Of a stretch of DNA of 64,000 nucleotides, positions 25,546-37,309 are shown piece by piece; position 1 is the stretch's first letter, and each line of letters begins with the position of its first letter. This DNA is from Sinotaia quadrata (taxonomy: Eukaryota; Mollusca; Gastropoda; Architaenioglossa; Viviparidae). The notes beneath the pieces were generated by a model. That model was not told where the DNA came from, searched no databases, and was given only the letters and a program-made list of their open reading frames with translations. The position numbers and the translations under genes were made by a program. The stretch covers positions 57,272,879 through 57,336,878 of the forward strand of contig CM054182.1 in assembly GCA_028829895.1 (NCBI GenBank), given 5' to 3'.

Positions 25546-25619
25546 CACCAAAGTCCAATGATATTGGCCGGAAACATAAGATAAAAATAGAAGCACACAA
25601 GAATTCCTTGAAAGCGCAT
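25546..25619 (-). CDS. Wnt6: Wnt6 coding exon 1 (signal peptide)
   Basis: This exon encodes the N-terminus of a secreted Wnt ligand. On the minus strand an ATG at 25619 with A at -3 opens 24 codons: MRFQGILVCFYFYLMFPANI, then I-G-L-W. This is a short basic start, a long hydrophobic core and a polar C-end, as in an ER signal peptide. The exon is 74 nt and ends with TG, followed by a strong donor (GTGAGT at 25545-25540). Those two bases join the first G of exon 2 to make TGG (Trp), giving GLWW-AVGSPLVMDP. I recall the human WNT6 exon boundary also falling inside the second Trp of LWW. The matching phase, residue context and donor make the assignment strong even though the exon is tiny. The intron to exon 2 is 19.3 kb. 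In the frame of the other minus-strand ORF here there is no signal peptide, so that reading is rejected. cDNA support would settle it. Confidence 0.88.
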
Positions 25620-25624
25620 CCTTG

Positions 25625-26849
25625 GCTGAATCAATATAAAAGACGATCGTCCTTTTCACACTGAATCACGTCCTTTGTCACACTGAATCACGTCCTGTCA
25701 CAAGTGAATCGCGACCTTGTCACACTGAATCACGTCTTCTTCACACTGAATCGCGCGCGTCTCTTTGTCTAACAGATCTAAAAAGACAACAAAATTATAT
25801 TTTTAAGAGCTCACAGTTTGCAATGTATATAATCCACTTGACGTAGTTTGATGACCGCACTTTTAACACAGAAATATGTTTTTGTAACTCACGTCTGAAC
25901 TTCTGGGAGATCTTTGAACTGATTTTATTACAAGCTTTCTTTTTCTCGCTTACCGTTTGCAAGCGATCGTTTCAGAGACTACATACTGAAAAATCTTTCG
26001 GATTTACGGGAGAAAGAATTTTCTAATATGAATATGTGAATTAAGCTTTTTCGTCTCCCTGAGGAACTTTCAGGTTTTACAGATATTAAAAAAAAATATA
26101 TGAAATGCCGTCGATTTATATGTGTATTTTACTTGCTAGCTCAAAATCAGATTTACATTTGTTTTTGCACCATCGCGGGACTATAAACGAAGATTATTAT
26201 TATTATATTGTATTTATTATTTTTATTTAAATTATTTGACGTTTTCGTACATTATTTACAATTTTCTCTCCGCCGTTTACAGCTTTAGCGAGAGAGGGAA
26301 AGTTCATAGCTAAGCACCGCACCGACCGTCGCATCTATGAATTTGTTTGAAATCAGGCATATTCTGAAAAAGAAAAATCTCACACACAAACCACAACCAG
26401 CAGCACCTTAGACCACCAGCAGTACTGTCTTTAATCTCCCGGCCCTTCTGCCGTTTGGTCCATCAAAAGATGGGATATGTGACTGGTTTGCAATAATTTG
26501 CATTTTCTATGTCGCAGATGACTTCCGATTTCAATAAAATCAACGCGTTGCCGACCGTTGTAGGAGTGCCGTGCCGATAAGAGTGCCTCACACGATCCAG
26601 GTGTGATGTAGGCTGCGAAATTGGTGTTTTGCCGTCGTCGTCGTTGTCGTGGGACTAGCTGTGAATGGCGACGGCGGAAGTAGTAGCGGTACTGACGATG
26701 GAGTTGAGCGCAAGCGCGTTTCGAGCGTGCAGCTAGTCTTGACATCGTCCCATGGTCTGTTGGGGCTGGACAGGTGTGACGCCGTTGTACTATACCAGCA
26801 TGCCTTCTCTCCCCCTGGCCTCTCCTCTTGTTCGGCTCGTCGCACACTT
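25625..26849 (-). promoter_or_regulatory. Candidate Wnt6 5' UTR and proximal regulatory region
   Basis: This is a hypothesis from splice-like signals upstream of the Wnt6 start. An acceptor-like TTGATTCAG ends at 25626, five bases before the ATG. A good donor (ACG then GTAAGC) ends an upstream segment at 25954. A very strong acceptor, a 12-T tract then ATTATGCAG, ends at 26850. Read on the minus strand, these outline a noncoding exon of about 26849-25954 and a short 5' UTR intron (25953-25626). The block 26280-26860 is clearly richer in GC and CpG than its surroundings. It contains a long minus-strand open frame (to 26431) with no ATG and no recognised domain, so I treat it as UTR or promoter. 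The transcription start was not located. Confidence 0.35.
25655..25765. repeat. Minisatellite, 22-25 bp unit, 5 copies, just upstream of Wnt6 exon 1
   Basis: TCACACTGAATCACGTCCTT-type units. One unit reads CACAAGTGAATCGCG, echoing the AAGTGAATCACAG of the 13.3 kb array. If the proposed 5' UTR intron is real, the array sits inside it. Confidence 0.9.
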
Positions 26850-27417
26850 CTGCATAATAAAAAAAAAAAACATGAAAAAGAAAAAGGAAAAGCGCAACTC
26901 TTATAGTCGAGTCCTCTTGTAGTAAGGCATATCTTCGAGGCTTACTGTAGTGTTATCACACTAAAGGGTAACTTTGAGCGAAGGAAAGTTATAAGGGGAA
27001 AGGAAAAGTTAACTCGTTTGAAAGCAGGAGGAATGAGGATCGGAGGTTTAAAGTTAGAAGGGGGTGGGGGAGCAGAGAGAGAGACGTGCGATTTGAGAGA
27101 TTAATTTTAAATGCTTTTGTTGCAGACAAGGGGACTATATTATTTTCTTGTCAGCTCTAATCCACTGGATTATTTTCTGTTGTCTTCTTATCTATACATG
27201 ACTGAACTATTAGCTAAATTACACAGAGTTTTTGTTTCTATGCATATAAACGTCAAAACTGTATATTGTGGTATTGTTTTATTTTATGGTACTGTTTTAG
27301 CTCATATACGATTGAACTATACCCTATGGTAAATTAATTTGTAGTTTTATCTGATTGCACTAGATTTTGTACAGTTTCCTAGCTCTGATTTTCTGGGCTA
27401 TGACGTATTGTATTCAG

Positions 27418-27620
27418 AGTGAATGTGACAGCGAATGGCTATTAAGTGTTGTAACTCAATGTGAATGTGACAGCGAATGGCTATTACGTATTGTAACTCA
27501 ATGTGAATGTGACAGCGAATGGCTATTACGTGTTGTAACTCAATGTGAATGTGACAGCGAATGGCTATTACGTATTGTAACTCAATGTGAATGTGTCAGC
27601 GAATGGCTATTATGTATTGA
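27418..27620. repeat. Minisatellite, 42-bp unit, about 5 copies
   Basis: TGTGACAGCGAATGGCTATT repeats every 42 bp. The frame stays open (ECDSEWLLRIVTQC repeated), a consequence of a unit divisible by three. More diverged relatives of the unit may extend left to about 27110. Confidence 0.93.
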
Positions 27621-28384
27621 TTTTATATTTTTTCACGGTGCGTGTAGTACTAACCTTTCTTCCACTTTATTTTCTTACGCTAACGGGTTAGACTATTTCT
27701 ATAAATGTTTCGACACAGCTATCGTAATTAATGGATACGATGTTTTTTCTAGAGTAGCTGTAAATGGCTCGACTAAACAGTCTTCTTTCATTGTACATGT
27801 GATTACATTTTAGACTCTAACTATTGCATTCCCGTCTCAGTTTTAGGAAACTGTACATTATGGTATTTTCCTCAATATCAGTGCAAGTGCCTTTCCGATA
27901 TTATGATTAGGCATTTTGTTTGACTATCTATGGATTTTCAATACATTGTATCGATTCATAAACTAGTTAGCTAGCTAGCTAGCTTCCATTTGCTTAAGTA
28001 AATGTCGTCCTATGGTGACAGTTTGTTTCAGGTATGTGTGCGTTTGATTGATTGCTGTGTGTTTGGTTGTTTCTACGTATTTCTGATTCCGATTTAAGTT
28101 CAATATTTTTCTAAAAGAATACACTTATTGAGTTAAAGTAGTAATTTTTAATGCCTATGTTTACACCTGTTAATCGATACGGTTACTCTTCTCATTCCTA
28201 TTATTTTTGCATTAGAAGGGTTTCGGTTCTGAGACTGTGCCCTACATTAGAAACATACTTAATCCCAGATATATCGAGATCATGTTGAAAAAATAATTGG
28301 CAAAAATCATCATTTTCTAGTCCCAAAGATGTTCATGCATCCCATTCATTTAGAAACATTATCTTGACTAAAGCATCCTGTCCT

Positions 28385-28760
28385 TCATACAGCATACATA
28401 ACAACATATTATTTTAATCAAATTACCTTGCTTAAATCATTCTTCTTTTATACAGCCTACATACAAATAGTATCACTTTATCTTGCCTAAATCATTCTTT
28501 TCTTCATACAGAATACATATCAACATATCTTTCTAACAGATACACAACAACATATTTTTCATACAGCATACATAAAAACATATCTTTCATATAGCATACA
28601 TAACAACCTATCTTTCATACAGCATACATAACAACATATCCTTCATACAGCATACATAACAACATATCCTTCATACAGCATACATAACAGCATATATTTC
28701 ATACATAACAACATATCTTTCATACAGCATACATAACAACATAATATTTTAATTAAATTA
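28385..28760. repeat. Minisatellite, about 28-bp unit, about 10 copies
   Basis: CATACAGCATACATAACAAC followed by ATATCTTT repeats, with a second longer phrase (AATTA(C/T)CTTGC(T/C)(T/C)AAAT) recurring at 28425, 28480 and 28755. Confidence 0.9.
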
Positions 28761-28980
28761 TCTTGCCCAAATAATTCTTTCCTTCATACAGTCGTACAAC
28801 ATAGCATTTTTATTTGTGCCTCTTGTAGAAAGATTTATTTTATTATTTCCATTGAAAACTCAACATTTATCATATAATGAATTAGCACAGCTTCGCAAAT
28901 GTAATTAAAGGACATGCTTTTCTCTGCCCAATTACTTTCTAATTTGCAGGATCTTCTAGTTAGATATAAACTATTAACAG

Positions 28981-30600
28981 TGTGACACAAACGCCACTTA
29001 GTTAACGGATATGATTATAGTTAATTAATTATCCAAAACTAATTACATGCGATGAGAATCTTAATTATGATCTTCCAACAGAAACCACTTGTCTCTCACT
29101 TAGCAGATATATGGGCACTGTAAACGTTTTCTCTCTTCCACAACATTAAAGCTAAACATTCACAGTCACAAAATCTTTCCATAGGTGGAATACTTCTTAT
29201 TAAAAGAGAAGACAGATCCTTTTTTAATCTATATTTAGCGAGACCCCATCCACCCACTTTCTTCTCCAACATAAGGTTATTAATATGCATAAGAAGGTAA
29301 ATAAATTTAAGAATAAATTTATTAAATCAACATTCAAATATACATCTAACAAATATAGTGGAATAGATTACTTGACATCAATTATTTCCATGAAACCATG
29401 TATGAATAATTTCTATATTACTTAATCCTTAAAAAAAATTCAATTCAACAATAAAGTCACTACAAATCACAGGATAGTCTTATCAGAGAATAGAAATGGA
29501 GTTATTAGAGATAAGCTATAATAGTTATTTTATATAACCATGCTTAATTGCTGTCTCAACAGTCCTTCTCATGCTCTTGCAGCAAAGACACAAGTTATTG
29601 TCAGCCATTATCACGTCAGCTCCATGTGCCTCACTTGCACACTGAAAAATACTGTTCTGCTACTTAGAGTTAACCTGGATGTATTTTGTCACTGTGTCAA
29701 CTCCTTCAAACAGAACAAGAAATGTAGTAATGTCCAACAACGTCTCTACATCATAAATTGTTGAGGTAGCCAGCATATCTTGCTGCAATACATCAGTCGA
29801 GTGGAGTAGAGTGTATTCTTACACTGACATTGCTGCTTCCTGCCTTTACCATGGTCAGTCATAGCAGTTTACAAACAGTAAATCAGGAGGTTCAAATCAA
29901 ACATTGAAATGAAAAACAGAAAAGGCTACTTGTCTCCACAAAATACAATCAGAGAACAAACATTAAGCTTCCAGTTTATCACTTTAAAACTCCATTCTTT
30001 CTTATATTTCCAGTCTCAACTTACAGTTTCCTGCAATGATATTTATTAGTCTGATATATGCACACAGCATAATAAATACATCTTATCAAAACAATGTCAA
30101 GGGATTGGTTCACAATATACAAGCAGCTTAATTCAGACATTTGTAGAAATAAAAGTCTACTCACATAATACATCTTATTAAGATACAAGTATAACATATC
30201 AATAGCAAAAATGTATGAAATATTTCTAAGTCACTTCTCTATGAACCAGTCAGTTTAACACTCCATCAAGCTAACAGCTGCCTTTCAAGTCCAGACTTCT
30301 TCTTGCCACTCCAAATTCAAAACGATTAGACTAGATATATCTACAGCAGGTAAACCTTTAGATTTCAGTCCATTTGCTGGTCTTGTTCTCATAAATCATA
30401 ACCATTGGATAATAAAACTACTCACCAGGTCACTATATCAGCAATTTCTAGCATATTCTTGACTCTAGCGTTTACTTCACCTCAGACACTTAAAAAAATA
30501 TCTTTATAAGGAGTACCCAGAGTCAGGTTACTCTGACAATTTAACAATTTATATAACAATTAAATTTATAAATAGGGTTAGGCAAATTTACTCTCCCACA
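28981..30600. mobile_element. LTR-like element copy A (1,620 bp) with 5-bp target duplication
   Basis: The element begins TGTGACACAAACGCCAC and ends TTTACTCTCCCACA, so it has TG...CA termini with TGTG/CACA inversely matching. It is flanked by AACAG at 28976-28980 and again at 30601-30605. This is the signature of an LTR left as a solo LTR, or a short non-autonomous LTR element. It is AT-rich and has no gag, protease, reverse transcriptase or integrase. A minus-strand open frame (29096-29290, containing KYRLKKDLSSLL) is shared loosely with copy C only because the DNA is related. Orientation of transcription is unknown. Confidence 0.75.
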
Positions 30601-30729
30601 AACAGTATTTGCATCCTGCCCTAAATGCTGGACTTGGTCACTTAAAGAATTGTTGCATATAACTGTATTTATTTCTAGTCGTTCCCAGGTGTAGGAACTT
30701 GGACTTGTCACAGTGCAGGTTAACAGAAC

Positions 30730-31095
30730 TTTGAGGCAACGCGAAGACATGACAGGGGCAAGATTAAATGGGTATCAGACAACGCGAAGAGAGGACAGGG
30801 GCAAGATTAATCATATATGAGACAACGCAAAGATAGGCCAGATGCAAGTTTAACCGCGCATCAGACAAAGCGAAGACAGTATAGAGACACATTTAGATAT
30901 ATATCAGACAACGCAAAGACAGGATAGAGGCAAGTTTAACCATGTGTCAGACAACGCGAAGACAGGATAGAGGCAAGTTTAGCCATGTGTCAGACAACGT
31001 GAAGACAGGATAGAGGCAAGTTGACCAATGAGTCGGATAACGGAAGACATGTTAAACAGGTTTAAACGTGTATTCGACAACTAGAAGGAGGGATA
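30730..31095. repeat. Minisatellite, about 43-bp unit, 7-8 copies
   Basis: CAGACAACGCGAAGACAGGA then TAGAGGCAAGTTTA repeats with a 43-bp period (for example 30905, 30948, 30991). The edge copies are diverged. Confidence 0.92.
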
Positions 31096-31877
31096 CATAG
31101 ATGGAATAATACTTTGTATGTCTGATTTGAAACCGTTCCGAAATATCTCTTAGAAGACAAAAGACGTGCCGGATAATGAGACAACGAAGATGCATACAGT
31201 CGTGACGAGGACTAATTTAACATGCGCCATCTTACTGAGACGCGGTCTGGCCACAAACCAACTCACACCAATGTTAGTCAACGATAAAAATAAAACTGAG
31301 ATGTTTATCTCTAATCACGCTTAAAAACTGTCCATCTGACTACATATGTGTCCGGTGATAACTTCGAGAGACTACGATATCAGTCCAGTACAAAACGTTT
31401 CCTTCTATGTCGTTGCTCGATTGGAACGTTGTCACTACTGCGGCGTTATAATAGTAAATTAAGATTTTATACTGGATTCAGAGATTTTATTTTAAATAAT
31501 TTAGTACTAAAGAACAACGAAATTTAAACGTGCACTAGTCAGCTATGTATTTTACTTTTTAAAAATATTTGTAACTGGCAAGTTCTGTTTACCAACTTCT
31601 GTCCTCGCTGACCTTAGGTATCCGAGCACAAGTGAGTCGAATTGTAAACGCATGATATATGAATCAAACAAGTGTTATCGAAATAATAATTTCAGTAGTT
31701 CGTTTGAATTTCTGTAGTTCATTATCACAGTTATTTCATTTATTCTCTTTCCTCTTTATCCCTTCCGCGGAGCAGATACTAATGACCGAAGTAAAATTCG
31801 TCTTGTAACTGTACTGACCTCCCCTTGAAAAGAATGTGATTTGATTTGTACTTCACTAGGTCGCAGCTAATTACTGC

Positions 31878-32005
31878 ATTTTAATTAACTCGGTGACTAT
31901 AAATAGAACTTTACGTGTTCTGCTTCTTTACTACAACAAGAATTAATTAACTCGGTGACTATAAATAGAACTTTACGTGTTCTGCTTCTTTACTACAATA
32001 AGAAT
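31878..32005. repeat. Recent tandem duplication, 62 bp, two copies
   Basis: CTCGGTGACTATAAATAGAA begins at 31889 and 31951, and the copies are nearly identical. Each contains a TATAAATAG word, so a TATA-like motif has been duplicated. Confidence 0.95.
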
Positions 32006-32639
32006 CTGTGATACATGTCTTACAAAATGGTTGTTTCTATATTTTTTTTTAAAAAAAAAAAAACACGAATTCATTAAAAGATAAGGTTAGGAACATAGCA
32101 CGGCTATGACATCCTTATCCACTTTTGAGAAAAGAAAAATTTAAATATGATTAAGTAATCACTAAATAAAAAATAAAACCAATAACAAGTCCGGAGGGAA
32201 ATAAACCGACCAATCACAAGCAAAATAACATGTTCTTCACTAAGTGGAGTTATTAAACAAGTAAAATGCTCTACGTTTTGTTGGACAGACAAGTTTGACT
32301 TTTTTCCTAAGGAATCAACAACGTAAATACGTAAATTTGCCTTTTTTTACGATCGACTTAATGAGTATTACTATGTTTCATCAAGGCTTTCCTCAATGAA
32401 ACAAGCAAACGAACAAAAGAAAACCTTACAGAAGAAGACTGGAGTTTTTTGTCAATAGCGTAAAGATACTTATCTAAGTTCATTTGTGCGTAGTGATGAA
32501 ATCCATTCATCACAATTTATTAATTTTAGTAAATCATAATTAATATTTTACGACTGTTATAATATTGATGATGTTGACGATACTAAAATGCTCATGATGA
32601 TGATGGCGATGACAAAGCCTAACCGAGCATTGATTCATA

Positions 32640-33010
32640 GAGAAATTTATCTGGCACGCAAGATGTTTAGACCTCATCACCGTTAAATGCATTGAACCAT
32701 TCAAAGAAAACCTCCAAAGTTATCTATCCTGAGGGTGGATACTACACCTCCGCTAAATCTGTACTACCACCCCACCCAAGTCACTATACCAGTTTAGTCC
32801 CTTGCTTGGGTGCATCAAGGCAGAAGGGTGCGGACAGGCATCTCAAAGGGAGGCCCGCACAGATAAAGGCGACATATTTAATTTGGTCATTTGACAGGAC
32901 TACGCCAAACTTCGCCTCGTTTTTGATGCATTGTCTCTCGCGACCTCGCACTTCACAGTTCCGTCGCTGAGCTAAGTGTGTATTTCTGCGTGCTTCACGC
33001 GTGTTTTCTG
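32640..33010. other. GC-richer, repeat-free block
   Basis: About 50% GC with scattered CpGs. A plus-strand frame of 92 codons (32692-32970) has no recognised domain. The block could be an unidentified exon, a promoter or an enhancer. Confidence 0.3.
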
Positions 33011-33508
33011 TGAATATTTAGAATAGAGTGGTCTTTATTTATCTGTGCGCGTGTACTGCTTTGATGAACATGGTTTTTCAAAAGTGATGAAATTATGAAA
33101 GTATTATACACGCACATGTGTGCGTGCGTTGTTACAGAACACCGACAAATACACATACGTACGTATTGAGTCGAAATGAGACATTCTCAAAGGAGTTAAC
33201 AGTGACAATTTCTTAAATCTGTAGCAACACTTCATTACAGATATTGTTTTAAACAATAAATTGCAATTAAAAATTAAAAGAAAATACACCTAATTTTTTT
33301 TTTAAAGCGTGTGTGTCACTGCTGCATGTTTTAAAGAGAAGACAGGGGTAATTAAAACAAAAATATTGAAAACACTTCCGACCACCTTGTTCCTGGAATT
33401 TAGACGTCTTTTTTGCTTTGCTGCCGAAAAGCAAGTTCTGTAGTTGCCGACACTGTCGTGTACATATCCGAGCGTGCGTTTGTATATAATTGTGTTTTTA
33501 AAGTTCGG

Positions 33509-33533
33509 GGATGGGGGGTGGGGGTGGGGGTGT
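33509..33533 (+). other. G-quadruplex-prone G-rich tract
   Basis: Four or more G-runs of four to six bases separated by single T or AT (GGGGATGGGGGGTGGGGGTG), inside a GC-richer block (33300-33640) with open but unrecognised frames on both strands. Confidence 0.6.
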
Positions 33534-33984
33534 TGACGACGAAAGCCGCCACGTCCCCTTTCCTTTGCTCCCGGATGCGTGTAATGCTGCTGACAGGCGG
33601 GAGCATCTTCATGCAGAGGGAAACCTAACACTATAGACACGATCACTCTGATTCTATTGCTGCACTAATGGAGATATAACTGGATTTGAAAAGAATTGCA
33701 TAAACGGGTAGATCTCTCACAACGTTCGATAGACAGATGAGAAACTTGAGAACGAATCAGTGACAGTTTTATTTTTTGGCAACTTAATAACTTAATTAAT
33801 TATAGCTAAATCATTTCTTGAAATGATTGCATTCTATTTAATAGGAATATAATGAAACAGATTTTAGTAAATAAAAGTACATCACTTCTTGTCTGTCACT
33901 TCTTAAAATTAAAGAAAAACAAATAAATAGCTAACCACACGTATCTTTAAGTGAATTTACTTACATGTCAATAATGCACTTAAA

Positions 33985-34303
33985 ACTGACGACAGAACAA
34001 TGAATGAGTTTAAGCAGTTTAGTAAACTGAACACTAAAACTGAAGGAACAGTGAATGAGTTTAAGCAGTTTAGTAAACTGAACACTAAAACTGAAGGAAC
34101 AGTGAATGAGTTAAGCAGTATAGTATTAGTAAACTGAACACTAAAACTGACGACAGAACAGTGAATGAGTTTAAGCAGTATAGTAAGCTGAACACTAAAA
34201 CTGACGGAACAGTGAATGAGTTTAGGCAGTATAGTAAACTGAACACTAAAACTGACGACAGAACAGTGAATGAGTTAAGCAGTATCGTAAAATGAACACT
34301 AAA
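33985..34303. repeat. Minisatellite, about 55-60 bp unit, 6 copies
   Basis: GAACAGTGAATGAGTTTAAG followed by CAGT(T/A)TAGTAAACTGAACAC recurs. Copies differ by a GAC duplication (CTGACGACAG versus CTGACGG). Confidence 0.95.
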
Positions 34304-34499
34304 GAGTAGTAACTGTATGAATGGAACAGAAATTTGTCATTTTACACATCAAGAGATAAGAAGTTTATATTTTCGTCTTAAATTTTTGTTCGATAGAAAA
34401 AGTTTTTCTTTTTTCTAAGCAATCAGCAACATAAAATTGCCTTCACTTGTTCTTCAAATCTAAACTTTAGATGTCGGAAGCTTCTTTAAAAAACGAAAT

Positions 34500-34890
34500 A
34501 GGTATTTGATGTATACCCTAGGTATTTTAATTATAATTTAGGTGTTTGATGTTTAACCTGGGTGCTTTAGTTATAATTTAAGCGTTAGATGTATGTGTTT
34601 GCTCTTTACCATGGGTGCTGTAGTTATAATTGAGGGTTTGATGTTTATTCTGGGTGCTTTACTTGCAATTTAGCATTTGGTGTTTACTCTGTATACTTTC
34701 ATTATAATTTAGGGGTTTGATGTTAACCATTGACACGTTTGTTATAAAAATATATGTGTTTTATGTTTACTCTGGGGTGTTTTTGTTGTAATTTATGACA
34801 TTGATGTTTATAATGGGCAATTTTTTATAACAATTTAGGTGTTTGATATTTTACCCTGGGTACTTTTGTTGTAATTTAGGTGTTTGATGC
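34500..34890. repeat. Degenerate minisatellite, about 40-45 bp unit, about 9 copies
   Basis: GTGTTTGATGTTTA, CCTGGGTGCTTT and GTTATAATTTA recur in order with many substitutions. Confidence 0.88.
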
Positions 34891-34970
34891 AGATGCAGAC
34901 ATACATACAGACACACATTTAAGAAAGAAAGCGTAGGGCTTTCTAGATGAGCTTCAGGAAAATTTGAGTG

Positions 34971-34972
<2 letters not shown>

Positions 34973-35008
<36 letters not shown>

Positions 35009-35066
35009 AATATATTAATATATATATATATCTTTCTGTCCATCCATCCATCCATCCATCCATCCA
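34973..35066. repeat. Compound (TC)n(TA)n(CCAT)n microsatellite
   Basis: Three simple repeats in series. Confidence 0.95.
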
Positions 35067-35577
35067 TGTGTTTGAGTATGAACCTGTGTGTGCACATATA
35101 TACGCATGTACATTATACTTAATTGTTTGAACTTCCAAATCTCACGCGTATTTTACTTCAGTCTTACTTTTGCTTTAAAGTCTCCTTTTGGTTTGTCAAT
35201 CGTGCATATTACAAAGACAGCAGAAAGAAACCTATACAATATGGAAACCTGCTCCAGTAAATGTAATCCACCGCTGTCAGTTATCATAATGATAAGTTAG
35301 CACATTTTGCGAGCTAAGATGATTTTAAGTTAAAGTCGATGTAGTTAGTTGTAACAATAGTTGCACGTGCACAGTTCGAATATTGTTCTCTTTGCATGTA
35401 CCTACTCGTTAACCCAGTACACATTTAATGAAAAATGCAGATCGCAACAACTGGCTGCCATATTTTGCAAAGATGATAAAGAAGTACCACATAACGGTTA
35501 CAAATAATTTGCTCGAAAGCAATGTATTTTCCCCAGTTTTTCGTATACTTCTTTGTAATAACTCAAACCGCGTCCGA

Positions 35578-35634
35578 GCTACGTAATAAATACACTATAG
35601 TAGGGGCTACGTAATAAATACACTATAGTGATCG
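35578..35634. repeat. 27-bp minisatellite, left part (split by insertion)
   Basis: Two copies of GCTACGTAATAAATACACTA followed by TAGT. The same unit resumes at 36935 on the far side of LTR-like copy B. Confidence 0.9.
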
Positions 35635-36929
35635 TGTGACACCAGCGCCAACTAGTATATGGTTGTGATTATTATTATTATTATTACTTAATCATCCATA
35701 ACTAATTACAAGTGATGAGGATCTTAATTTATGTTATTAATAATTCTCCAGCAGACACCACTCATCTCTCACTTGGCGGATATGTGGGCGCTGAAAACGT
35801 TTTCTCTTTTCCACAGCATTAAAGACAAACATTTACCGTCACACAATATTTCCATGGGTGCAAAACTTCTTACTAAATGAGAATATAAACCTGTCTTTTA
35901 ATTTATATTTAGCAAGCCCCCCCCCCAACTTTCTTCTCCAACATAAGGTTATCAATATGTGTAAGAAGTTCAATAAATTTAAGAATAAATTTATTAAATC
36001 AACAATCAAAATACATAGAAAAAATATAATTAAAAAGATTACTTGACATCAATATTTCATGAGACCAGTTTAAATAATTTTAATACCTAACCAGTCTTAT
36101 ATTCTAAAACACAATTCAAAGATTAGTGTCAATGTAAATCACAGGATATTCCTTTATCAGAGAACAGAAATGGAGATTTTAGAGATAAGCAATAGTAGTT
36201 TCTTTGTAACCTTGTATAGGTGAAGCTGCAATATTCATTTTTGCGCACTTTTCGTAACAAATTCACAGGTTTATTTTTCACATTATTACTGTCAAGTCCA
36301 CGTGTTTCCCTTCTCACGTTGTAGAACACTGACTAGCCACTAGTCAGGTGTTCTCGAGACCATCCGGTGCTCCGCCATTTTAGCTCCCTCAGGCAGAACA
36401 ACAATTGTAGCAATTTTCAATAACTTCCTTGTACCAGAAATTGCTTGGGGATGTAGTCAGCATAATTTGCCACCATACACCAATGGAGTGGAGTGCAGTG
36501 TATTCCTTACATTTACACACTACGGTAGACACTTTTCACATCTACCACAGTCGTAGAGGTTTATAATCAGTACACCAGGAGATTCTGGTAAAACAAGGAA
36601 AGACTGCTTATTTCCATGAGCTAACGATGACCTTTATGTTCAAATTCAAAGTGATTAGAATAGAGTACCTCTTCAGCAAAGAAACTTCCAGTCCATCTCT
36701 ATTTATGATTTTGTTATGAACAAGTGTGAGACTGTTAGTCAGAAAAACTACTCATCCAGGTGGAAATGGCTAGGATTGCATCAGCAGTTTCTAGTGCATT
36801 CTCAACTCGAGTTGTTTACTCTTTGACACTTAAAAATACCATCATAAGGAGTGCCCAAGCTCGGGTCACTTCGACAATTTAACAATTTATATAACAACTA
36901 AGTCTAGAAATAGGGAAATTTACTCCACT
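35635..36929. mobile_element. LTR-like element copy B (1,295 bp), inserted into a minisatellite
   Basis: It begins TGTGACACCAGCGCCAACTA and ends AAATTTACTCCACT, colinear with copy A at both ends but about 300 bp shorter through internal loss (around 36600, where the segment present in A and C after AAAAGGCTACTT is missing). The flanks GATCG (35630-35634) and GATGG (36930-36934) fit a 5-bp target duplication with one mutation. It has no coding capacity. Confidence 0.72.
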
Positions 36930-36934
36930 GATGG

Positions 36935-37030
36935 CTACGGAATAAATACACTATAAAGACGGCTACGTATTAAATACACTAAAGTGAAGGTTCCGTAATA
37001 AATACACGTAACATATACACTATAATGATG
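36935..37030. repeat. 27-bp minisatellite, right part
   Basis: GGCTACGGAATAAATACACT and diverged relatives, three to four units, ending near GATGGCTAAAA. Confidence 0.88.
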
Positions 37031-37309
37031 GCTAAAATTCGCACTAATAAGCGAATGAAAGCAAAAAATCAGAAGGCATTATGTCATCATTCAAACACGC
37101 ACAGCAAAAAGAAAAAAGCGTCAAAAGTTTTCATTTTCTTTCTTTCTTTACTTTCTAATACGATGTAGTCTATGAAAGTCACATTATTTCACTCTTTTTA
37201 ATGAAGTGCTCTCAGTCCATATTCAAGAACGCTGACGACACGGCTAAAGTGAATGCATTCAGTGAATGTAGTGATTTCATAGACGTTATTTCAATATTAA
37301 CCGACTTAC

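Noticed and set aside
26431..26847. 138-codon minus-strand frame upstream of Wnt6
   Set aside because: It begins with GTG rather than ATG, is Arg-rich with no known domain, and sits where a 5' UTR exon is more plausible.
28981..36929. Copies A and B as the two LTRs of one full-length retrotransposon
   Set aside because: A has its own exact target duplication and B has another. The 5 kb between them holds minisatellites and no gag-pol frames.
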